Part shown: positions 19,301-27,900 of the stretch, one piece after another
Numbering within the stretch: the first letter of the stretch is position 1
How the letters are laid out: each line of letters begins with the position of its first letter
Assembly: GCA_009746045.1 (NCBI GenBank)
Contig: RPFO01000097.1
Location: 744,646-774,645, forward strand
Origin: Mesostigma viride
Taxonomy: Eukaryota; Streptophyta; Mesostigmatophyceae; Mesostigmatales; Mesostigmataceae
DNA length: 30,000 nt
Direction of reading: 5' to 3'
Notes under the pieces: model-generated
The model's database searches: none
What the model saw: the letters and a program-made list of their open reading frames with translations, nothing else
Told to the model about the DNA's origin: nothing
Made by a program: the position numbers and the translations under genes

Positions 19301-22300
19301 GCATGGGGCATGGGGCATGGGGCATGGGGCATGGGGCATGGGGCATGGGGCATGGGGCATGGGGCATGGGGCGTGGGGCGTGGGGCGTGGGGCGTGGGGG
19401 GTCAGAGGCAGTAATGTCACGTGTCAGGTGCAGGGAGCTCCCCCTGCCACTTTACCTTCCCTACCTCATCGTGGGCATTTCTTTCTTCTTTCTAAAAGGC
19501 ACACACCATGATGCATGATATAAAACATATATATATAAAAGGCACACACCATGATGCATACATATAAAACATATATATAAAAGGCACACAACATGATGCA
19601 TATATATATAACATATATATAAAAGGCACACAAGCTGATGCATACTGGATGCCTGTGCGCAGACAGGCACCGCTCTCTGAGGGTGCGAGCTCTCGGCCAT
19701 ACCCACAAAAGTAGCAAGCGGAGATGGCATGCATGGGAAAGGTCAAGAGAATCGCAGACGCATGCCCATGGGCAGCTTGGGGGGGCACCGGGGCACACAC
19801 GGAAGGCCAAACCCAGCGCTGTGGCCGACCACGGCTGCGCACGCCCACCTCCTCATGCACGACAGTAACCAGTTTGCACCCATGGATAATGCGCCATGTG
19901 TTTGCATCCAGCAGCCGCCACGCACCGGTGTAGAACTGGCCACCGGGCGCGCTGGTCTGGATGCTCACGCGGCGCCCCGAGGCAGCGTCGGTGGCCACCA
20001 GCCCTGCACGCAGTGCGCCAGGGGTGGCCTGGGGGGGGTCGTCCAGCACAAAGTTGTGGTCGTAGCCGCCAGGGACGCGGCCGATGTCGGCGCCGATGGC
20101 CTTGGGCACGGTGAAGTCAAAGGGCGTGCCCGCCACCTGGCACGGCGGGCATGGCAGCAAGCGTCGTGGCATGGAGGTCACGACAGGCAAACAGGAACCG
20201 AGCGGCGCAACACCCCAGTCGGTGCCATCATAGAAGGGATGCCTTACTGTAAGTACTGGAATACCCCACGACACATTGCCAGTAGCATACACCACAAGTT
20301 AAGAGTATTGTACTACAGTATACGCGTGGCCACTACCGTTAGAGCCACCGCTTCCACCAAGCGCTCAAGGCAAACTGGGCACTGAGCGCTCAAGGCAAAC
20401 TGGGCACCGAGCGCTCAAGGCAAACTGGGCAGCCTCGCTACCCGCAGGCCCCACGCAGGGGCTTGGGCCAAGCCTGGTGCGAAGGCATCGGCAGGGTGGG
20501 GCGTCTGAGGCAGATTGAGTGCGTGCTGTGACACCGACACCCATGATGCGCAGGGTGGGACATGTCCCACGAAGCAGGGTACCCTTTCCCACCCCGACAG
20601 TCACTTGATGGGATATACCCTCACAAGACCCTCCTCCGCCTCCCCACCTGCCCACACACCCTGCCACACACCCTCACCAACGCCACCCTTCCCTCCCCCC
20701 TCACCGGCGCAATCTCTCCTGTGGGGATGAGCGTGTCGTCGACGGGCGTGTAGGCGCCCGCGTGGATGTGCGTGTGCTGACTCAGCACATCGCCCGCGTC
20801 ATGGCCCGCCAGGTTCCAGTACCTGCGCACGCCCAGGGACAGGTGGCAGCAAGCCAGCAACGCAAAGAGCCCACCATTGGGCCCACAAAGGGGTGTCGGG
20901 TCGCAGTGGGAAAAAGGTTTGTGTGGGTCTACAAGACGCGACGGAAACCCCATTTCCAGGTAGTCAAGTCATGGCATTAGAGTAGGCAGCCCCTGTGCTG
21001 GCGGCACCGCACATTGGTCTGGGTGGCAAGCCAGGGAGCACCCTGCCCGCCAGCATGGCCGGTGGAGCAGAGGGGACGAGGGGCCTTGTACGGATGGGGC
21101 ATCTGCCATGAGGGCAGTCGCAAAAGACATGGATATGATGACAAGTCCTATGAATAGACGGCTCACCAGGGTTGAGCGTGCGCATGGCTGGCAACCAAGG
21201 GTTTGATGCAAGCACACGCGTTGCATGCCAACAGCTGCCAGAACAAGCACGAGTAAGAACAGCACGCTGGGCCACGCTTGCAATATCCTCCCCGATAAGC
21301 CGTCGCCTCTACAACATGGATGGCCCCCCTCTGCCCCTCGTCCGTGCACGGCCCTCGTCCGTGCACGGCCCTGCCACCTGCGTCCGCAGGCACTCCCCAC
21401 TCCCCACGCATGTTTGTGCGGTGGCGCCCACCCCCATGTGTCCTGCAATCCCCACCCCCGGCTGTGCTCCCCCCCACGCACGTGTGCTGCGCAAGGTTGA
21501 TGGGGCAGGCCTTGCTGGTGACCGCCCGCATGCTGACATGCAGCTCGTTCGCGCGCGTCAGCGTGTAGACAACCGTCGCCCGCACCTCGCCCGGGTACCC
21601 TGGGTGGGGTGGGGGGTGGGGGTGAAAGCGGTGCACGCAGGCGCAGCGAGTGGGTGGCAGCGCCGATGCCAGCACAAGAACAGCGACGGAGCAATCACAG
21701 CGACGGCACAACCATGGTGATCATGATGAGGGCAAAGAGGCGGCAGTAGGTGGCACATGTGGCAGCAGGTGGCAGCAGATGTGATACTGCACACACGCAC
21801 GATGCTGCTGGCACGGTGTTGGGCACCGTTCCAATCACCCCAGGGCCACCTCCCGCCCATGCCAGACATGCCATCGGGCCACTCAAGGTGACCTCCAGGT
21901 GGGATGTGTCAAGCCAAGCTGCAACATGCACCGTGTAAACGGTACGGCCCACCCACCTGCGCGCCCATCGGCCCACCCACCTTCGTGGCCATCGGGGCTG
22001 ACGTGGGTCAACGTCAACGACACGCCATCCGCGACCGCCGCAGGTGTCGCGTGCCAGAGCTGCTTGTCAAAGCCAGCAAGTCCACCTGCATGCGACGCAA
22101 GTACGGCCGTACAGGTGCCAGCACAAGGAATGCCCGTACAAGCAGCGACAGGTGCCGGTGGGAGCATGTCAGGCCACATGGGCCCGTGCCGCTCATGCAT
22201 GTGTGTGGAGGCGTGCCGCTCACGCCACATAGCAGTGTGGCGCCAACTGATGGGCACCTGGCACAGCCAGCCCACCACCTAGCATCAACCAACCAACCAC

Positions 22301-24159
22301 AACCAACCACCAACCTCGGGCAGATGGTACTGCTGCATGCTGCACGGCTCTAGGTTGCAGGTGCTGACGGCTGAGGGGCCTGTTGCCCAAGACATGGCGA
22401 TGGAGGATGCAACCTGTGACATGGCGATGGAGGATGTGACCTGTGACATGGGGATAGAGGATGTGACCTGTGACATGGCGACTTCCAGGCCATTACTGTA
22501 CCATTGTACAGCAGTAGCACTATAGTACAGTACTGCTGGTTGTCATCATGCACAAATAGGTCATGTGTCGCGGGTGCCAGCAGCATGCATACGCAACATG
22601 ACCACGCATGATGGGCCAGGGTGTCCGCCGCATCCTATCCACCTCGTGCCAGCACATCGCAAGGACGTGACATGCCCAGTGCCCTGTGCAAGCTGGGGCA
22701 TGCCTTGCCACACCCATATCGTAAATATGCGCTGGAGGGTGGATTACCTTGTGGGTTAACAGGTTGCGGGTGATTCTAGAAGCAATAAGGCACCGCGCAC
22801 CCGACACGCATCCCTACCCTTCAACTTGCCATGCCGCGCACATGGTGGCCCCCCCACTTGCCATGCAGTGCGTTGGGCCCGTTGTTGCGGGCCAGCACGT
22901 AGCTCTGCCCATCGAGCTCGAACAAACCGCGCGCGATGCGGTTGGCCACCCGGCCCACCACGGCGCCGAAGTAGGGGGACGTGCCGTCCTGTGGGGGTGC
23001 AAGGCATGCCGGCCGTGCAGCGCAGCAGGTGGCGCCAAATTGGGGTGGGGTGGACCCACGCAAGCATGTGCATGCGATCAGATCACGTGCCAGAAGACAA
23101 CGTGCGCAACCATGAATGCACCCTGCGAAAACTGTCCGACGACAAGGTGTCAAAGCAGTGCGAGCAGTCAGAGGATGGTGCTCATCTATGACATCAACGC
23201 CCATCAACGCCCATCAACGCTCGTCAACGCTCGTCAACGCTCATCGGTGACCATCACCTCACGAATGGGCACATGGCGGCATGGAGGCACAGGCAGAGGC
23301 ATGGGGGCACAGGCGGAGGCATGGGGGCAGGTGCCCATGTGGCGGCATGGGTGCATGTGCACAGGCGGCGGCATGGGTGCATGTGCACAGGCGGCGGCAT
23401 GGGTGCATGTGCACAGGTGGCGGCATGCGGTGGGGAGCACCGATCATACCAGCGCCGAAGACTGCGCCTGAATCTTACGTGGCGCAAGGTGCTCTAGGCT
23501 GTCTGTTACAAATCGTAAGTATGCCTTTTCTTCAGCAAGTCCTCAGTATATTTCCACTTCATGAAAGCCCCTGCCAAGTGCAATTCGGCCACCTTCAGCA
23601 CCGTCGACAACCTTCCGATGTAAAATAAGTGACGAGCGGGAACGCAACGGTTCTGCAATGTACGCACCGTGTATGGCTTCAGGGTGTCCATTCCCAGAAC
23701 GATGTCCGCCTTGACACCTAGGATCGGGAACAGCATACCCGGACATGCCGCAAGGGAGAAGCCGCAAGTCGACTGCAGTCAAGTAAACTAGAAAACCGAG
23801 CTTTTTCTATGAATTTTACCTACGCAACAACATTAGCATGCACATTTGTAGCACAGATATATAGGAAATGACCCATTAGAAGGCTAAAGCAAAAGGTAGT
23901 TACCATTCCTATCCGGTGCTAAGAGTCTCGTAATAATGCAACCGTAATTTGTAACCTCCATTTCGATATCGCCCGCGACTAGACGATACAGATCCGCCTG
24001 AACGTTGCCATCGGTAAAAGAGCGGCGAGTTATTCCGTCGGGCAGGCGATCGTGTGACATTGTGTTTAACGCTTTCAGCCAGTACAGGTAACAAAGCAAT
24101 GCCCCGCAAACAATGCTGACGAGCTGCAAGTGGCAACTTGTCTTGTTGCGATGACGCAT
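16343..24159 (-). CDS. Aldose 1-epimerase (galactose mutarotase), 11 exons
   Basis: The enzyme interconverts alpha and beta anomers of galactose, glucose and related aldoses. Exons in coding order: 24159-23904, 23717-23668, 22988-22862, 22085-21981, 21599-21482, 20822-20705, 20136-19926, 18976-18953, 18043-17991, 17603-17589, 16417-16343. All phases join, giving 1,152 nt and 383 residues, near the family norm plus an N-terminal extension. Landmarks: GRVANRI with Arg115, NNGPNALHG with catalytic His144, NLAQHTYWNLAGH with His218, GGYDHNFVL with Asp284, QFYTG then NFLDG, FCFETQ with the catalytic base Glu352, then GFPDA and HHPNFPSVVVRP. The Q-GFPD-HPNFPS signature is plant-like. Residues about 11-28 (LQLVSIVCGALLCYLYWL) look like a signal anchor. 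The ATG at 24,159 has an upstream in-frame stop; an alternative start is Met34. Introns are GT-AG except intron 3 (GC-AG). GTGAGT straddles the stop, so a further exon cannot be excluded. Confidence 0.92.
16418..17588 (-). repeat. Mutarotase intron 10, with 26-bp tandem repeat and CAG-rich tract
   Basis: At 17,301-17,378 a 26-bp unit beginning GCAGGTACGCGCGGCAGC is repeated two full times and part of a third (starts 17,301, 17,327, 17,353). At about 16,785-16,850 a CAG/CAC-rich tract makes a leucine/valine-rich open frame on the minus strand, which is not a gene because it is inside the intron. Confidence 0.7.
17589..17603 (-). other. Mutarotase exon 10: 15-nt micro-exon (GFPDA)
   Basis: GGCTTCCCAGACGCG lies between CCTGCAG and GTACGTGC on the coding strand, and it encodes GFPDA. 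It joins FCFETQ (exon 9) to IHHPNFPS (exon 11) in phase 0 on both sides. This yields ETQGFPDAIHHPNFPS, which matches the conserved family core after the catalytic glutamate. Flanking introns are 387 and 1,171 nt. Skipping it would keep the frame but remove five residues beside the active site. Confidence 0.88.
17918..17942 (+). repeat. Interstitial telomere-type repeat (CCCTAAA)n in intron 9
   Basis: Three and a half units of CCCTAAA (TTTAGGG on the coding strand) lie about 50 bp from the donor of mutarotase intron 9. This is the common plant telomere unit. It is too short to be a chromosome end and is best read as an interstitial telomeric sequence. Confidence 0.8.
18640..18765. repeat. 36-bp minisatellite in mutarotase intron 8
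   Basis: About three and a half copies of a 36-bp unit containing CTAGTGGCAGACCTAG and TTTGACCTAGCGTTTGCC. The unit length is a multiple of three, so it makes repetitive open frames on both strands, none of them expected to be coding. Confidence 0.8.
18815..18952. repeat. CCATCAAG repeat cluster abutting the donor of the 24-nt micro-exon
   Basis: Five copies of (T/G)CCATCAAGC(A/G) with neighbouring GTGCACTGC lie at about 18,825, 18,845, 18,883, 18,903 and 18,938. The 24-bp block 18,929-18,952, which includes the exon 8 donor on the coding strand, is repeated exactly at 18,894-18,917. Confidence 0.8.
18953..18976 (-). other. Mutarotase exon 8: 24-nt micro-exon (NFLDGIH)
   Basis: The exon lies between acceptor GGCCAG and donor GTGCGTGC. 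With the split glycines on either side it supplies G-NFLDGIH-G. This exactly fills the gap between QFYTG (exon 7) and GKGGAIYKKHAGFC (exon 9), where mutarotases have NFLDG and a few more residues. Phases match (1 in, 1 out). Without it the protein still joins in frame, but the conserved NFLDG segment is lost. The donor and 20 following bases are duplicated 35 bp further into the intron. Confidence 0.85.
19178..19400. repeat. 7-bp minisatellite (GGGGCAT)n in mutarotase intron 7
   Basis: Roughly thirty units of GGGGCAT, with a GAGGCAT variant near 19,220, a short interruption near 19,269-19,276 and GGGGCGT units at the right end. The array is G-rich on + and C-rich on the transcribed RNA. Because seven is not a multiple of three, the array is open in several frames on both strands (MGHGAWG and MPHAPCP repeats); these are artefacts. 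Confidence 0.95.
19494..19646. repeat. 42-bp tandem repeat with ATAT-rich core in mutarotase intron 7
   Basis: Units start with AAAAGGCACACA at 19,494, 19,537, 19,579 and 19,621 (spacing 43, 42, 42). Each has CATGATGCAT followed by an (AT)n-rich stretch. On the minus strand the 42-bp period gives a 14-residue repeat in an open frame that is intronic. Confidence 0.9.
20360..20431. repeat. 24-bp tandem repeat in mutarotase intron 6
   Basis: Three copies of GCGCTCAAGGCAAACTGGGC plus a four-base spacer. It is located in the middle of the intron between exons 6 and 7. Confidence 0.85.
21344..21386. repeat. Short tandem repeat in mutarotase intron 5
   Basis: CCTCGTCCGTGCACGGC is present twice in tandem, followed by a partial third copy. 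Intron 5 (20,823-21,481) otherwise shows no structure. Confidence 0.7.
22391..22480. repeat. 27-bp tandem repeat in mutarotase intron 3
   Basis: Units starting GACATGG(C/G)GAT at 22,391, 22,418, 22,445 and 22,472, each followed by GGAGGATG and ACCTGT. The unit length divides by three, so the frame stays open, but the array is within the GC-AG intron. Confidence 0.9.
22862..22988 (-). other. Mutarotase exon 3, ending at a GC splice donor
   Basis: The exon encodes DGTSPYFGAVVGRVANRI through NNGPNALH and the first base of Gly145. The acceptor is CCCCCACAG. The donor is CATG|GCAAGT, a GC-type donor with an otherwise good consensus. Exon 4 (acceptor CGCATGCAG at 22,086) continues as GLAGFDKQLW, which restores the family sequence LHGG..GFDK.LW. 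Any nearby GT donor would break the frame or this motif. Confidence 0.85.
23192..23430. repeat. Two minisatellites in mutarotase intron 2
   Basis: At about 23,192-23,245 there are five or six copies of a 10-bp unit CATCAACGCC or TCGTCAACGC. At 23,340-23,430 there are at least three copies of a 26-bp unit (GCATGGGTGCATGTGCACAG plus GCGGCG; starts 23,345, 23,371, 23,397). Looser GGCATGG(A/G)GGCACAGGC repeats lie in between. Confidence 0.85.
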
Positions 24160-24906
24160 GTAAGGAAGAAATTTTGTTCCAATATCGACTCAGAAAAGTC
24201 GAAAGGCAAGGAGATTATTGGAGGGGAGAGAGCAATCGGACATTCATGTTCTTTTCCCCAGAATCGATTGATCAGCCATTCACCCATTATCCATGCTCTC
24301 GTGCATCGTTATATCCGTTCCTTGATTTTTTTGCAAGCCCGCGTCGGCGTCTTTTCGAAGGTAGCGACATGTTATATTTTCTGATAGGTGCCTCGCAATA
24401 CGAGGAATAGCAGACCGTGGAATGGGATAAGAAACATTTCTAAGTGGGAAACTGGGAATAACCTGTACTTTCAGTATTCTCCCAGAGGCGACGTGACGAG
24501 ACAGCGCATGTCATAGTTCTGCAGGGCGTGGGACTACCGTATGTTGTTGTTGTTGTTGCTGCCCACGCCGCACATGGGCAGCAGAGATTGGGACTATGTA
24601 CAGAAGCTACTACAGAACTGTTGCTGATCACGAGTTGACCTCGTCCGCACAATACTCGAATCAACCAGCTTCCTATTCGCTCCTGCTACTGCGTGGCCGG
24701 GCTGACACACTCGGGAACATAAAGCTGCCAAGAGCGTGATCCGTGTCTGTTGGACACGTGTTTGTCACGGAGCGTGCGCTGGGGAGGGACGTCCCCAGGA
24801 GGCCGAAGCGTGGCAGGTCCTGGCGACTGCCCACCATAATTTAGGCTCGCCTCGCCCGAACGTTCCTTTCGTCGACCGACCAGAACCCCCCCGCAACTCA
24901 GGAATT
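24160..24906. promoter_or_regulatory. Shared upstream region of two divergent genes
   Basis: The start codons of the mutarotase (minus, 24,159) and the ABC-F gene (plus, probably 24,907) face away from each other across about 750 bp. Both promoters must lie here, unless there are unseen upstream exons. No clear TATA box is seen. The repeat with the TTG/CAA tract sits near the middle, at 24,541-24,587. Confidence 0.4.
24541..24587 (-). repeat. Inverted copy of the (CAA)n-tailed repeat
   Basis: 24,562-24,587 is the exact complement of 627-652 (26 bp). It is bordered by about five TTG units on the left, equivalent to the CAA tail of the other copy. It lies between two divergent genes and may affect their promoters. 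Confidence 0.6.
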
Positions 24907-27900
24907 ATGGAGCTGTGTCGGGGTTGCGACACCGCCATAGCGGCTTCGGTCAACTGGAAATGCCTCGCCGCGGGGATTCCTGCTCGTCCATCTGCTAGCA
25001 TTCAACCCGGGCAGAAAACCTGGTTGAAAGGGGACGGCTACGGGAAGGTAATTCGTAGCAGCAAATGGGTACAAACGCCGCCAACGAGGCAGCGGCTGAT
25101 GGTGGCCGCGAGAGCAGCGCCCCCACAAGTAAAAGAAAAGAAAGTTCAAATTCCGAGGGGAGATACCGCGGGTGCTGCAATGATCCTAGAAGAGGTTAGC
25201 GTCAGCACAGGGGATGCCGACTTGTTGATTAACGCGTCCATGCGTGTCAACAGTGGAGACAGGGTTGGCCTTGTTGGCTCCAATGGATGTGGTGAGTTGC
25301 AGCTGGTAATAACTTTGGTTTTATGCTGCTATGGCATTTCGATTCGTTGCATATGGAAAGCATGCCGCGATTGCGAAGTACTTGCGGCTGTCAAGCCTGG
25401 TTACACTCAGGCATAGGGATTTCTGGAGCTAGTGACGTGGTCAAGGAACATGCGGAATTGCCTTGAAATTTACCTACCTAGGACACGTATCGTTCAGACT
25501 ATGACAAGCCCCATAGCTAATAATTGGTCGTGCTACTAGAAAATTGTTAGTTTGCCGACGGCCTGAATGTACCTCTATACATTGAGTAAATTTGCCGTCG
25601 ATCTCTTTCAGGAAAATCGACGCTGCTGCGGGCGATCCTTGGCCAGAAGCGCTGCGATGGTCGGATTGCCATCTCGCCTCAAGTCCATGTCGGCTACCTG
25701 GAGCAAACGTACGTATGGAATTGTGATATATACATATATAGACGATGATTGTATGTTGCAAGGCGCTCCAGGGTCGTGTTCGGTAAACATGGAAGCCTTG
25801 TCCTATCCATGTTGTTTTTTCCGGCCTATCCATGTTGTAGTTGCCGACCTATCCATGTTGTAGTTGTTGACCGGCTTGCAACAGCGCCCACAGCGCCCAG
25901 GTCAGTTCGGCACCACGCGGCGCCCCGCCGTGCACATGGAGCGGTCGTCCCTGTCAGGAGTCCTCACGCACGCACACACACAACCACACAACCACGCACG
26001 CACTTGCTAGGAGTCCTCACACCCGCACGCACGTGGCGTGATCTGTGGATGCTCCGCACGAGGATCTCCTGGATCCCTGCGTGCCAAGGTAGAATCCCCC
26101 CCCACAGCCCATGCGTATGGCCAGCACGTCGACCAGCGCTGCCTTCCCTGCCCTCCTGGCCCTCCCTGCCCTGTCTCCCGCTCAGATGCCCATCATCCGT
26201 GCGCGCTGGGGGGCAGACACTAGCAGGAGCGCACCCCACGCACCATGGTGGGGCTAGTCAAGGGCGCCCTCCCTCCTCGTTGTGTATAGGGGTTGAAGGT
26301 TCCTTTATTGGTACCCACGTCACGCAGTCTTCGTGCTAACTAATTAATAAATGGTGGGAATACCTCCCGTGTGTTTGCGGGCGGTGGCGGTGAGCCTGTG
26401 TGCGCCACTTGTCAGGTATGACCACGCCACGGCTGACGTGGCAGGCGTCGTGGGCCACCATAGGGCCGGTGTCAGCCCTAGTTGACCCACCGTGTGTGGT
26501 GTGTTGCCATGGCCCCTGTCCGCTTGGCCTGTGTGCCCACCGTGGTCGCACGTGTGAGGGGCGGGCCTGCCCGGTGGCCGCATGAAGCGCGGTACCTAGC
26601 GCTCCACCATGGCCAGGGCAGGCGAGCGCTCCCCCTTGTGCAGGGCAGGGTAGGCCAGGGCAGGGCAGGGCAGTTACCTTGGCCACAAGGCAAGGTGCTC
26701 TGGGGGCACCGCAGGTACGGTGGCCGGGTGTTCCAGCGCGGGGCCAGGGAGGGTTACATGATGTCGACAGGTAATGTCGACAGGAAGAGTTGTGAGCGGT
26801 TGGGCCATGTCGATACTTGTCGCGATGTGTGGCACGCCGGCGGGAGACATGCAGGCCCCCCCTAACAGGCAGCTTCTTATGAACGGCATGCCGCCACGTG
26901 CGGCACGCTCATGCGTTGCTAGCTGCCAGCTGGCATTCAGCCCCACGACCCTCGCATCTGCGACAGGGAGGCGGTGACCCTCCCTTGCGCAGCGGGCCCG
27001 CGGTATGGCGCCTTGTTCGCTGGGCTAGCGGTGGATGGCCCAGACAGGACAGGCCATGGGCTGTTGCTGTATGGGCCCGCGGTGCAGGTCACAGCCACAT
27101 GTGCAATTGGTGGTGCTTGCTGGTGGCTGCCACCGCCGGCCATGGCTGCCCCTGTTGGTGTGGGCCACTGCTTGCAGTGGACCCAATGCTCCTCTCTCAC
27201 ACGCTGCGGGACTGCTGCCATCCTGCCCATGTTCATGCCATGCTCTGCCCTGCCGAATCGCCCCCTGGCCCATGGCCCACACCCCACGACCCACACCTGC
27301 CTCCGCTCACCCCCCTCCCATCCTCCCCCAGTGCGGTGTCGGGCTCCACGCGGACGGTCTACGAGGAGGTGACCAGCCAGATGGTGCGCGTCAACGAGGC
27401 CAAGAGGGCCATGGCCGAAGCAGAGGTGAGGGGGGGGGGACATAGAAAGCGGGGTAGGGGGTGGGGCCACAAGGTCGTGTTGGGGGAGCTATCGCGGGAC
27501 AAGGCTCCACACAGCAACGCTCCACAGAGCAATCCGTCACAGAGCAACGGCCCAGTGTTCCCTCGCGCAGGCAGCCACGTGCCGCCCAAGGCATCATGTG
27601 CGCGGGTGGTCGGTTCCCATGGCGCCACATGGCACCGCCTGACTTTTTCCCACACGTTCATGTAAAGTTACCGCGTATACAGGTGCCTGTGCTCAGGGGG
27701 TGTCAGGGTCAAGCATGGGGCTTTTTTTGGCGCGTGTGTCAGCAGGGAGGTCAGCAGTTCTCAATTTGCCCCACACTACCACCCTGGTTGCGGCTGCTTG
27801 TCGGGATGGGGCGTGTCGCCCATGCTTGCAGAGTCGGTTGGCTGGGGGCAACTGGGCGCCTGCAGCGCGCACCCATGCTTGCACACGTCTCATGGCTGGC

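Noticed and set aside
18814-19518. Overlapping frames of 225-234 codons on + and about 150 on - with MGHGAWG or MPHAPCP repeats
   Set aside because: They arise from the 7-bp (GGGGCAT)n array, which has no stop in several frames, and they lie across mutarotase exon 8 and its introns.
19461-19810. Minus-strand frames with CVPFIYMLYIYAS-like hydrophobic repeats, looking like membrane segments
   Set aside because: They come from the 42-bp tandem repeat in intron 7. The period is a multiple of three, so the frame stays open without selection.
22337-22525. Plus-strand frame with repeated MAMEDVTCD
   Set aside because: It is the 27-bp minisatellite inside the GC-AG intron; no other support.
23192-23430. 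Possible CRISPR-like array
   Set aside because: Units are directly adjacent without unique spacers, and the genome is eukaryotic. It is a minisatellite.
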